A DNA stretch of 7,706 bases from Acidobacteriaceae bacterium. GTDB lineage: Bacteria > Acidobacteriota > Terriglobia > Bryobacterales > Bryobacteraceae. Where the stretch lies: the NCBI GenBank assembly GCA_019246575.1, contig JAFAQG010000795.1, positions 1 to 7,706 of the forward strand, read 5' to 3'. The notes below the pieces were generated by a model, which was not told the DNA's origin, ran no database searches, and worked only from the letters and a program-made list of their open reading frames with translations. Both the position numbers and the translations under genes were made by a program. Shown here piece after piece: positions 1 through 6,115 of the stretch; the stretch's first letter is position 1, and the number at the start of each line of letters is the position of its first letter.

Positions 1-20
1 TAAGCGATGACTACGCTCAT
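1..20 (-). CDS. 5' end of an unidentified leftward gene (partial)
   Basis: Only the first six codons are visible, reading MSVVIA from an ATG at 20-18, and the rest lies beyond the left edge. The call rests on the translation signal: AGGAGAG at 34-28 on the minus strand, 7 nt before the ATG, is a near-ideal Shine-Dalgarno site. A plausible promoter lies about 70 nt further upstream. The hydrophobic start could begin a membrane or signal segment, or the first beta strand of a cytoplasmic enzyme. Six residues do not allow identification. Confidence 0.5.
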
Positions 21-30
21 TCGTGGGCTC

Positions 31-69
31 TCCTGAGATGGGTTCAACATTGATTTCCCGATCTCAGGA
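31..69 (-). promoter_or_regulatory. Inverted repeat overlapping the ribosome-binding site of the left-edge gene
   Basis: TCCTGAGAT at 31-39 and ATCTCAGGA at 61-69 form a perfect 9-bp inverted repeat with a 21-nt loop. In the leftward transcript the second arm contains the AGGA of the Shine-Dalgarno site (34-31), so folding would pair the ribosome-binding site. It could act as an RNA hairpin controlling translation, or as a DNA operator just downstream of the transcription start. The pairing is seen directly; its role is inferred. Confidence 0.45.
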
Positions 70-84
70 TTGATGATGAGCGCT

Positions 85-112
85 ATCATACGCCCGGAAT
101 TATGGATGCAAA
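85..112 (-). promoter_or_regulatory. Probable sigma70-type promoter of the left-edge gene
   Basis: On the minus strand a -10 box TATGAT lies at 90-85. A -35-like TTTGCA lies at 112-107 with a 16-bp spacer (or TTGCAT at 111-106 with 15 bp). The -10 matches consensus at five of six positions, while the -35 is weak, which suits an activated or regulated promoter. The predicted start near position 78 gives a leader of about 57 nt that contains the 31-69 hairpin. Confidence 0.4.
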
Positions 113-128
113 TACCTCATTCCGGGCG
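91..128. promoter_or_regulatory. Operator-like 10-bp inverted repeat flanking the -35 region
   Basis: CGCCCGGAAT at 91-100 and ATTCCGGGCG at 119-128 are perfect reverse complements separated by 18 bp. The left half abuts the -10 box of the leftward promoter and occupies its spacer, and the right half lies just upstream of the -35. The half-site centres are 28 bp apart, between two and three helical turns. This arrangement suits a dimeric regulator binding around the promoter. A rightward terminator is less likely, because the T run at 135-140 is separated from the stem by AGAAAA. Confidence 0.4.
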
Positions 129-171
129 AGAAAATTTTTTCGCGATCGGCGTGATGAGATGCCGCAACAAC

Positions 172-186
172 CCCGGTATCGCCGGG
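172..186 (-). terminator. Weak terminator-like hairpin after the 159-residue gene
   Basis: CCCGG at 172-176 and CCGGG at 182-186 can form a 5-bp GC stem with a 5-nt loop, about 35 nt downstream of the stop codon of the leftward gene ending at 222. In the leftward transcript it is followed only by GUUGUUG rather than a run of U, so it is at best a poor intrinsic terminator. Nothing better was seen between the two genes. Confidence 0.2.
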
Positions 187-221
187 CTGGAGCGCGCTCG
201 GCCTAGTTACCGCACGCACAT

Positions 222-701
222 TCACTTCAGGCGAACGGGCCTACCGAATGGCGGACGGATCTCGGCGACATCAACGTTTTGCCAGCTTTTGTGAAACGCT
301 GCCTCGGCGTCTTCCGGATTCTGGTGCGACTCAAAAATCTGAACGGATCCAGCCCTCATTGCGAGGGTATAGCGATCAGGCGTTTCGAACGGGAGCCAGG
401 GAGTAGTGTCGAGCCACCAGCCCTGTCCATCTAAGCTCCGTTCGAGTGGGCCATCGGGTGTGAGATGGCCGTTCGGCGCAACCTTGAGCTTCAGTCTCCG
501 GCCTTCGGGCATGTGGAGAAAGATATCGCCATGGCGGCTAGGCCGGTGGAGGATTTCCGGAACCGACGCGCCGATCCAGATCTTCTCGATCGCGTTATGG
601 AAGCCGACGGTCACGCGGTAATGAACGCGCTCCTCGCCTCCGGGCCAGCGAAGGAGACCGCGGCCGGCGAGCATGACAGATTTCACGGGTTCCGTAGGCA
701 T
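222..701 (-). CDS. Unrecognised 159-residue protein
   Basis: I do not recognise this family. The reading frame is closed by TAA five codons before the ATG at 701-699, so the start is either this ATG or the in-frame ATG at residue 10 (674-672). Neither has a convincing Shine-Dalgarno site. The protein shows no signal peptide or membrane segment and looks cytoplasmic. It is rich in tryptophan (WPGG near 19, WIG near 42, WWLD at 95-98, W102, W140) and in short alternating hydrophobic stretches. These include VHYRVTVGF at 26-34, DIFLHM at 59-64 and RLKLKVAPNGHL at 69-80. Together they suggest a beta-rich fold with a short acidic helix near 129-141. It lies 132 bp downstream of the receptor gene on the same strand and could receive readthrough. 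Its length and its position outside any larger gene argue that it is real; function is unknown. Confidence 0.6.
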   Translation of the reverse strand: MPTEPVKSVMLAGRGLLRWPGGEERVHYRVTVGFHNAIEKIWIGASVPEILHRPSRHGDIFLHMPEGRRLKLKVAPNGHLTPDGPLERSLDGQGWWLDTTPWLPFETPDRYTLAMRAGSVQIFESHQNPEDAEAAFHKSWQNVDVAEIRPPFGRPVRLK

Positions 702-726
702 GCTCTTTGTTGTTTAGCATGGGGAG

Positions 727-744
727 AAAAACGCGGGCGGCGCG
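727..744 (-). terminator. Possible intrinsic terminator after the TonB-dependent receptor gene
   Basis: On the minus strand CGCG (744-741), a 5-nt loop and CGCG (735-732) are followed directly by TTTTT (731-727) and then CTCCCC. The stem is only 4 bp but entirely GC, and the U run is in the right place. It would end the receptor transcript about 90 nt past its stop codon and separate it from the gene starting at 701. The short stem makes this tentative. Confidence 0.3.
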
Positions 745-780
745 AGCTTCACGATTGTTTCAAATGAATGGCTTACGCCG

Positions 781-829
781 ATTTTGCGAAACGAACTTCC
801 CTCGACCCAGGGCATTTTGCGAAACGAAC
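781..829. repeat. Duplicated 16-bp element (ATTTTGCGAAACGAAC) after the receptor gene
   Basis: The 16-bp sequence ATTTTGCGAAACGAAC occurs at 781-796 and again at 814-829, a 33-bp period. The 17 bp between the copies contain CCCT and AGGG, which can pair weakly. The copies lie 5 and 38 bp from the receptor stop codon, in its 3' untranslated region. Rightward frames read FAKRT twice or FCETN twice. From memory, such peptide strings recur in spurious short proteins annotated in planctomycete and acidobacterial genomes, which would make this a dispersed intergenic repeat family. That link is unverified. Confidence 0.55.
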
Positions 830-833
830 CCAA

Positions 834-3800
834 TTAGAACTCGATGCGCAGACCGGTGCGGAACGCGCGCGCTCCCGAAGGATCGAGTGGATTCCCGGCA
901 CCGGACACATTCGAGGCGGCACTCCCGACGCTGCTGATCACTCCGGCATTTCCGGTTTGGCTGATGTTTGTGTTCGGATCGGACCAATTCGGATGGTTAA
1001 GAACGTTGATGGCCGTTATCTCCCACCGGATCGATACCCGTTCTTTGATCGGAAACGCTTTGAAGATTCCGGCATCCCAGACGTTCACCGGCGGTCCGAT
1101 GATGACTCCCGGTCCGGACGTCCCAAAACGGCCCGCAGCCGGCTTAGTAAATGCGTTGACATCGAACCACTCGTTAACCGTGCGCTGACCGGCCGGCAGA
1201 TTCGGGTCGACCAGAATGTCGGGACGTATCGTCACGTTCGCTGGAGTCGTGGAGCTGGTAAATGCGGTATTCGTCGGATCCGGGCCCGTCCACTGCGGCG
1301 ACAGAAAGCGGCCGCGCCGGTAAGTGTAGATCAGCGACGTCGACCAGCCGCTTGCCAACACATTCACGAAGGCGTTTGAATTCGATAAGAAGCGCTTACC
1401 TCGTCCGACGGGAACATCCCAGATCAGGTTGCCGGTCACAGTATGCGTCGGGATGTCAATCCAGGGGCCGCGTTCGCGAGCGCGGTCATAAGCGTTTTCC
1501 GGTGCCTGACCGCGCTCGAGGTCGCCGATGTCGCGGGCGAGCGTGTAGGAGAGTTGATACGTCAGCCCTTGAGCCCCGCGCCGTTTCACTTCCGCAGTCA
1601 TCGCGTTGTATTGATGCCCGGCTCCGTTGGTCAAATAATTGATCGCGGGATACGCCGGAAACGCACGCGGCTTGTTTACGTAGGGTGTCGTGCTGGGTAG
1701 CGGCTGATTGATGTTGTACATGTAATCGCCGTGGCGGGTATTGGTGCCGATATACGACAGCCGGAACGCCGTGCTGCCTTGCTGATGCTCGACGGTGGCG
1801 TTGTACTGCATGCTGTAGGGGATCTTGATATCGGGGTTGACGGCGGTGGGCAGAGTAACGGTGCTCGGTCCCGCCGTTGTGCTTGGATAAACAAGCGGCA
1901 GAATGACATTCGGCGTCGTTGGATTCGTGTAGGAAGGTTGGTCGAGCGCGAACGGAACGCTATTGCTCGCCGATGTTTCCGGAACGATGTCGTAGAAGAT
2001 TCCGAAGCCGCCCCGGAACACCGTGTTGTTCCCGAACGGCCGCCAGGCTACGCCGATTCGAGGAGCGAAATTGTTTTTATCTGTTCGCACGAGCGAATTC
2101 GGCAAGCCGGCCTGGGACGCAGTTTCGATGCCGACATAATTTTGCGGGAAAATAGCGCTGACCTTCGACATACTCCCATCGGGGACGACGATCTTCCCAC
2201 TACCGATATCGAAAATCGAGTTGTAACCATCCGTGTTCACCGCAGAGGGATGCAACTCATACCGCATGCCCAGATCGAACGTGAGCGTTGGAGAGAATTT
2301 GAACTCGTCGGTGATGAAGAGGTCATAAGACCAGCGCAGCTCGTGATCCACGAAGTTTGGAAATGAACGGGCCGTGGTGGTTGGAATCCCGAGCAGAAAA
2401 TCCGAATACGCGAAACCCGTATATTTGTTCGAGAACTGTGCGCTGCCGAAGAGGTTGGAGCCCCCGCTTACGAGCGAACCGGCCGTTGGGACCTGGCCGT
2501 CGGCGTAATACGTGCGCGCAACTACGAAACCGGCTTTCAGCGTGTGTCGGCCCCGGAACCAGCTCATGTCGTCCTGAAATTGGAATACTTTGTTCTTGAA
2601 TCCGGGATGACGCCAGACCTGCTGCGTAATGCTCTGGAGCCCCAGACCGCTCCAGGCGACCTGGAAGATGCCCGCGACGTCCGGCAGATTCGGAGCGAGA
2701 CCTTGCAGGCCGAGTTCTTCAACTACAGCCGGCCCGTTCTGCGCGCCGTTGCGGGGCTGATCGTTGTACGCAAAGCCCCACCGGAATTCGTTCAGCAGAT
2801 TCGGCCGGAAGGTACGGCTGTAGGAGATGTTGGCGCCTTGATTCTCGCGCACGTTTTGGATGCGGCCAATAGTCGGGAGATTGTCGTCCCATGTCCGGGT
2901 GTACTGCTTGGCCCAGGTGAAGCGCCCGAACACGAAATCGCGCTCGGAGAAGCGGTGATCGATGCGGCTGGTCCAGTAAATGGACGGATCGAATTCGCGC
3001 GACAGCAGTTGCCGGTAGTTCTGGCTCTGAAAGACGCTCGTATTCCCGAAATTGGGCAGCGGATAGAACAGGTCTTGAATCTTCTGCGCGACAGGATTCA
3101 ACTGCGCCGTCGGAATGGTGTTTCCCGCAAAGGCTGGACTCCCAGCGGCGAACGGATTCTTAATGGTGACTGAGCCGGGGGTGCTGGTAAAGATTCCCTG
3201 ACGCCAGCTCGCAAGCGGAACCGTCGGATTCACCAGATCGTGAACCTGGCTGCCTCGGGTGGTTTCGTAGGAGAAAAAGAAAAACGTCTTGTTTTTGCCG
3301 TTGTAGAGATGCGGGAACCAAACCGGGCCGCCGATGGTTGCGCCCGGACTGTGCGTAATGCCGGCGCTGCCGGAGCTTGCAAACGGATTGCGTGAGACGA
3401 AGATCGGCGTCTGATAATAATCGAACGCGCTGCCGTGAAGCTCGTTCGTCCCGGATTTCGAGATCACCGTGACCTGCCCGAGCGCACCGAATTCCGCCGT
3501 GTTGTTTGCCATGTCGACACGCACCTCGGCCATGCTCTCGACATAGTTGACGAGCGGAGTGATTTGCGTGCCGTCGCGGCCGTTGCTAATCGTGATGCCG
3601 TCGACGGACGCATCGGACTGATTATTGCGGCTGCCCGAGAAACGCCGCGTGGCAGTGCCGCTGGCAGCCTGGACGATGCCGGGATTCTGGCCGACGAAAT
3701 CCCATAGCGAGCGCTGATTCAGCGGCAGGTTCTTGATGATATTCGCGTCTTTCGTGTCGCTGATGCGAGCCTTTTCTGTCTCGATGAGGCTGGCGCCGCC

Positions 3801-4154
3801 CTTCACTTCGACAGTAGTGGCGATGGTTCCGATCTCCATGCGGATATCGAGACGGCGCAGCTCCTGGTCGGCGAGGCGAACGCTTTCGATAACGAACGTT
3901 TTGAAGCCCGGCGCCTCGGCACGCACCACGTACTCGCCTTCGAGCAGCTGTCCAATCGAGTAATACCCGGAGTCGTTGGACTTCGCCGTGTAGACGTAGT
4001 TGTTGTCAACTCGTGTCGCGGTGACGATGGTGCCCACCATCACGGCTCCGTGTGGGTCCGTTACCAGACCTGTGATGGTGGCAAACGTTGTTTGCGCGAA
4101 GGTGCTGTTGTGAAGGGCGCCTGCCGCGACGGCGGCGAGCAAAACACGTCGCAT
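834..4154 (-). CDS. TonB-dependent receptor, Oar-like, with N-terminal carboxypeptidase regulatory-like domain
   Basis: Outer-membrane beta-barrel receptor of the large family typical of Acidobacteriota; such proteins bind or import large substrates using TonB energy, but the substrate here cannot be read from sequence. Residues 1-20 form a signal peptide ending STFA before QTT. Residues 24-107 resemble the carboxypeptidase regulatory-like (CarboxypepD_reg) beta-sandwich, with ITGLVTDPHGA at 27-37, GYYSI at 63-67 and a GEYVVRAEAPGFK stretch. The plug spans about 130-240 and includes SVDGITIS (183-190) and the family-typical VISKSGTNELHGSAFDYY (230-247). The barrel follows, with KTFFFFSYETTR at 289-300, and ends in an aromatic residue (RTGLRIEF), as outer-membrane proteins usually do. 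The 1106-residue length is normal for this subfamily and I see no frameshift. The start is fixed by AGGAGG at 4166-4161, 6 nt before the ATG. A strong promoter lies at 4242-4270. No clear TonB box was identified. Confidence 0.95.
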   Translation of the reverse strand: MRRVLLAAVAAGALHNSTFAQTTFATITGLVTDPHGAVMVGTIVTATRVDNNYVYTAKSNDSGYYSIGQLLEGEYVVRAEAPGFKTFVIESVRLADQELRRLDIRMEIGTIATTVEVKGGASLIETEKARISDTKDANIIKNLPLNQRSLWDFVGQNPGIVQAASGTATRRFSGSRNNQSDASVDGITISNGRDGTQITPLVNYVESMAEVRVDMANNTAEFGALGQVTVISKSGTNELHGSAFDYYQTPIFVSRNPFASSGSAGITHSPGATIGGPVWFPHLYNGKNKTFFFFSYETTRGSQVHDLVNPTVPLASWRQGIFTSTPGSVTIKNPFAAGSPAFAGNTIPTAQLNPVAQKIQDLFYPLPNFGNTSVFQSQNYRQLLSREFDPSIYWTSRIDHRFSERDFVFGRFTWAKQYTRTWDDNLPTIGRIQNVRENQGANISYSRTFRPNLLNEFRWGFAYNDQPRNGAQNGPAVVEELGLQGLAPNLPDVAGIFQVAWSGLGLQSITQQVWRHPGFKNKVFQFQDDMSWFRGRHTLKAGFVVARTYYADGQVPTAGSLVSGGSNLFGSAQFSNKYTGFAYSDFLLGIPTTTARSFPNFVDHELRWSYDLFITDEFKFSPTLTFDLGMRYELHPSAVNTDGYNSIFDIGSGKIVVPDGSMSKVSAIFPQNYVGIETASQAGLPNSLVRTDKNNFAPRIGVAWRPFGNNTVFRGGFGIFYDIVPETSASNSVPFALDQPSYTNPTTPNVILPLVYPSTTAGPSTVTLPTAVNPDIKIPYSMQYNATVEHQQGSTAFRLSYIGTNTRHGDYMYNINQPLPSTTPYVNKPRAFPAYPAINYLTNGAGHQYNAMTAEVKRRGAQGLTYQLSYTLARDIGDLERGQAPENAYDRARERGPWIDIPTHTVTGNLIWDVPVGRGKRFLSNSNAFVNVLASGWSTSLIYTYRRGRFLSPQWTGPDPTNTAFTSSTTPANVTIRPDILVDPNLPAGQRTVNEWFDVNAFTKPAAGRFGTSGPGVIIGPPVNVWDAGIFKAFPIKERVSIRWEITAINVLNHPNWSDPNTNISQTGNAGVISSVGSAASNVSGAGNPLDPSGARAFRTGLRIEF

Positions 4155-4241
4155 GACTAACCTCCTGTCCGGAAACGAGCGGCGAACAACCGTTTGCTAC
4201 GGCGCGCGGCTCAGTAACACGCCGTTCCCGGGATTGGACGA

Positions 4242-4270
4242 ATCATAATCAGGAATTTTGCGGGTGTCAA
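4242..4270 (-). promoter_or_regulatory. Strong sigma70-type promoter of the receptor gene
   Basis: On the minus strand a perfect -35 box TTGACA (4270-4265) and a -10 box TATGAT (4247-4242) are separated by exactly 17 bp. Predicted transcription starts near 4235 and gives an 80-nt leader ending in the AGGAGG ribosome-binding site. The promoter lies inside a 44-bp segment (4232-4275) that is about 75% identical to the antitoxin promoter segment at 4934-4977. Confidence 0.75.
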
Positions 4271-4316
4271 TGGTCGAGTACCACTTGGTCGAGTACCACT
4301 TTGCCTGAGTACCACC
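4271..4316. repeat. Three direct repeats of about 15 bp next to the receptor -35 box
   Basis: TGGTCGAGTACCACT is present in two perfect head-to-tail copies (4271-4285 and 4286-4300). A third, degenerate copy (4301-4316) shares the core GAGTACCAC. The array begins at the base next to the receptor -35 box, covering roughly -36 to -81 relative to the predicted start. That position suits iterated binding sites for an activator. An alternative is simple slippage of a non-functional sequence. Confidence 0.65.
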
Positions 4317-4356
4317 CGCAATAACGACGACCGGGACTAATGCGCTACCGAATGCA

Positions 4357-4635
4357 CTACGGCCATCGCTGCGCCGCGTGCAGGACATCGAGAATGAGGA
4401 GGCGTTCTCCGACAACGTGATAAACGATAATGTACGGAAGCTGCGGAATGACCAGTTCGCGCGTATCCCCAAGTCGGCCATAGCGCCCGCGATACGGCAT
4501 CGTTCGGAGCTCTTGAACGGCGTTGTAGATTGCGCGGGTTATTCGATTGGCTGTATCAAGGCCGCGATCTTGCTCGATCCATTCCGCGATGGCCTTCAAA
4601 TCGGCAACCGCGGCCGCCGACCAGTCGACTCGCAC
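4357..4635 (-). CDS. parE: Type II toxin of the RelE/ParE superfamily
   Basis: A 92-residue protein with the usual length and layout of ParE/RelE toxins; family members act either on DNA gyrase (ParE) or on ribosome-bound mRNA (RelE), and sequence alone does not decide which applies. It begins MRVDWSAAAVADLKAI, the typical first strand and helix, with paired helices over residues 8-46. The core then reads RELVIPQLPYIIVYHV (59-74) and ends ILDVLHAAQRWP, the family's C-terminal strand with its His and Arg. The start is GTG at 4635-4633, 8 nt after the antitoxin stop codon and without a clear Shine-Dalgarno site, so translation is probably coupled to the antitoxin. The antitoxin-first order is standard. 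The gene appears intact. The symbol is given by family only. Confidence 0.88.
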   Translation of the reverse strand: MRVDWSAAAVADLKAIAEWIEQDRGLDTANRITRAIYNAVQELRTMPYRGRYGRLGDTRELVIPQLPYIIVYHVVGERLLILDVLHAAQRWP

Positions 4636-4643
4636 GAAAGGGT

Positions 4644-4868
4644 CTACCGGCGTTCCCTAGCTTCCAGCCAGGTGCGCACTTCTTCATCAGGCACGGTTTG
4701 CCCGCGAGACACGGCCGCTTGACTGTCGCGCACCTTGCGTTCGAACCACTCGTTATAGGCGACCAGGTGGTCGACCGCTTCGTCGAGCAGCTCGTCGGCG
4801 CCACGCCGGGTACGCCGAGCAAGATCGTTCAGCTTCGCTTCAGTTTCCGGCGTCAGGTGCAGTTCCAT
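4644..4868 (-). CDS. parD: Ribbon-helix-helix type antitoxin, ParD/CopG-like
   Basis: A 74-residue partner of the downstream toxin. Residues 1-6 (MELHLT) fit the DNA-binding beta ribbon, and ETEAKLNDLARRT (8-20) and ADELLDEAVDHLVAYNEWF (24-42) fit the two helices of a ribbon-helix-helix fold. The tail with SRGQTVPDEEVRTWLEARERR (54-74) is the kind of segment that wraps the toxin. Family members neutralise the toxin and repress their own operon by binding DNA at the promoter. I chose the ATG at 4868-4866 because it starts exactly at the family N-terminus and has GGAAG upstream. A GTG at 4913 would add 15 unrelated residues. The promoter at 4944-4972 serves both genes. Confidence 0.82.
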   Translation of the reverse strand: MELHLTPETEAKLNDLARRTRRGADELLDEAVDHLVAYNEWFERKVRDSQAAVSRGQTVPDEEVRTWLEARERR

Positions 4869-4943
4869 ACGACTTCCAGTGTAGCCACTCGACGTGCTCG
4901 ATCGAATCGACACCCGGCTCGAGGCCGTAGCTCGATTGGACGA

Positions 4944-4972
4944 GTGATAATCAGCGATTCATGCAGTGTCAA
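4944..4972 (-). promoter_or_regulatory. Promoter of the toxin-antitoxin operon
   Basis: On the minus strand TTGACA (4972-4967) and TATCAC (4949-4944) are separated by 17 bp, so the -35 is perfect and the -10 moderate. The predicted start is near 4937, with a leader of about 70 nt to the chosen antitoxin ATG. Sequence around and downstream of the -10 (TGATTATCACTCGTCCAATC) nearly repeats that of the receptor promoter. Autorepression by the toxin-antitoxin complex would be expected here from the family. Confidence 0.65.
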
Positions 4973-5024
4973 TCGTCCGTGCACCATTACCGTCTCGAGT
5001 CTTCGGGCGCGGTATTTTCTTGGT

Positions 5025-6035
5025 GTGCGCTGCTTATCGAAGCTACCCTGGCTCGTTCCCGTTCTGCTCGCCACAGCCTCAGCAAACGCAAGCGATCGGA
5101 TCGGCGATATCGAATTCTTCGGATACAAAGGTTTGGACATCCAAAAACTTCGCGCGGCTGTGCCTGTACACGGAGGTGACGAATACTTAGAAACAGCGGC
5201 AGATCAGGTCCGGCAAGCCGTCACGGAGACGATCGGGAAGCCTCCGACCGATGTAGCCGTGATCTGTTGCGACGAAAGACACAACCGACTGCTTTTTATC
5301 GGAGTTCCGGGCGACACTTACAAGCCGTTCGTTTACAACCCGGAACCGCGGGGCGACGACCGCCTTCCGCGGGAAATCATGGATCTCTACGACCGCCTTG
5401 GTCCGGCGCTTGAGGCCGCGGTTCGCAAGGGCGGCGATGCTCCTCGCGAGGATGACTCGAAAGGATACTCGCTCATCAACGATCCGGCTGCGAGGTCGCT
5501 TGAGCTGGCTGTTCACGAATGGGCAGTGCAACACACGGACGAACTCATGCGAGTCTTGCGGTTATCTTCCTGGGCTGCGGACCGGCGCGTCGCAAGCGAT
5601 GCGTTGGGATATGCACGCCAGTCGCGCCAACAGATTCTCGCGCTCGTCGCCGCCGCCCCCGATCCCGATTCGGAGGTGCGTAACAATGCAACTCGGGCAC
5701 TGGGCGTGCTTGTTCGATCGAACACCGCATTAGGCTTCGAGATCCCGCCCGATACGTTCATCGAGATGCTGAACTCGGGCCTCTGGACGGATCGCAACAA
5801 ATCGGCAATGCTTCTGATGGAATTGACCGCGACGCGGAATCCGGATCTGCTCGCGCGCACACGTTCGGGGGCGCTCGATTCATTGATCGAGATGGCCGAG
5901 TGGCGAAGGCCGGCCCACGCGGCTGCCGCAAGGCTGGTGCTGGGACGAGTTGCCGGCATACCCGGGGAACGTCTGAAGGAACTGGTCTGGAACGGCCCGG
6001 TAGAAGCCATCGTCGCGGCGGCAAGGCAGCGATAA
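5025..6035 (+). CDS. Exported protein with POTRA-like N-terminal region and HEAT-like repeats
   Basis: A 336-residue protein from a GTG at 5025. That start gives a clean signal peptide, MRCLSKLPWLVPVLLATASANA (1-22), followed by SD. No ATG in this frame lies between 4530 and this GTG, and no good Shine-Dalgarno site is visible. The frame stays open to 4530 only because it runs antisense to the toxin-antitoxin genes. Residues 26-95 follow the strand-helix-helix-strand-strand pattern of a POTRA domain: IGDIEFFGYKG, then DIQKLRAAVPVHGGD, a helix at 56-70, then two strands ending LLFIGV. Residues 155-330 are almost all helical, with HEAT-like units such as DPDSEVRNNATRALGVLV (213-230) and TDRNKSAMLLMELTAT (255-270). 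The protein is probably periplasmic and a scaffold or binding protein rather than an enzyme; no catalytic motif was seen. Dodecin follows 80 bp downstream. Confidence 0.75.
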   Translation: MRCLSKLPWLVPVLLATASANASDRIGDIEFFGYKGLDIQKLRAAVPVHGGDEYLETAADQVRQAVTETIGKPPTDVAVICCDERHNRLLFIGVPGDTYKPFVYNPEPRGDDRLPREIMDLYDRLGPALEAAVRKGGDAPREDDSKGYSLINDPAARSLELAVHEWAVQHTDELMRVLRLSSWAADRRVASDALGYARQSRQQILALVAAAPDPDSEVRNNATRALGVLVRSNTALGFEIPPDTFIEMLNSGLWTDRNKSAMLLMELTATRNPDLLARTRSGALDSLIEMAEWRRPAHAAAARLVLGRVAGIPGERLKELVWNGPVEAIVAAARQR

Positions 6036-6115
6036 TCGGAGAGATAGCGTCCCCGCTCTCACGCAAAAACGGGGTTGATACTCTACACAACAGGCCTAAA
6101 AGGAGAGGAGTGCCT

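Noticed and set aside
70..294. Rightward 74-codon frame at the left end
   Set aside because: It crosses the promoter and inverted repeats of the leftward gene, overlaps the end of the 159-residue gene, and has no family resemblance.
465..1379. Rightward frames at 465-767 and 768-1379
   Set aside because: They are antisense to the 159-residue gene or to the receptor 3' end. The FAKRT-containing start of the second is the duplicated 16-bp DNA element read as protein.
1731..3173. Long rightward frames at 1731-2366 and 2544-3173
   Set aside because: Both lie entirely antisense to the intact receptor gene, whose codons leave the opposite frame open in GC-rich DNA. Neither has a ribosome-binding site or a recognisable domain.
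4197..4481. Leftward frame containing KWYST twice
   Set aside because: The peptide repeat is only the 15-bp promoter-proximal DNA repeat read in frame. The frame overlaps the end of the toxin gene and covers the receptor promoter.
4530..5024. Rightward open frame continuing 165 codons upstream of the POTRA-HEAT start
   Set aside because: It runs antisense to the well-supported toxin and antitoxin genes. The translation is rich in Arg, Pro and Ser, resembles no family, and a clean signal peptide begins only at 5025.
6051..6074. CCCCG / CGGGG pair as a terminator before dodecin
   Set aside because: It has only five pairs with a 14-nt loop and no T run after it, so it is not convincing as a terminator.
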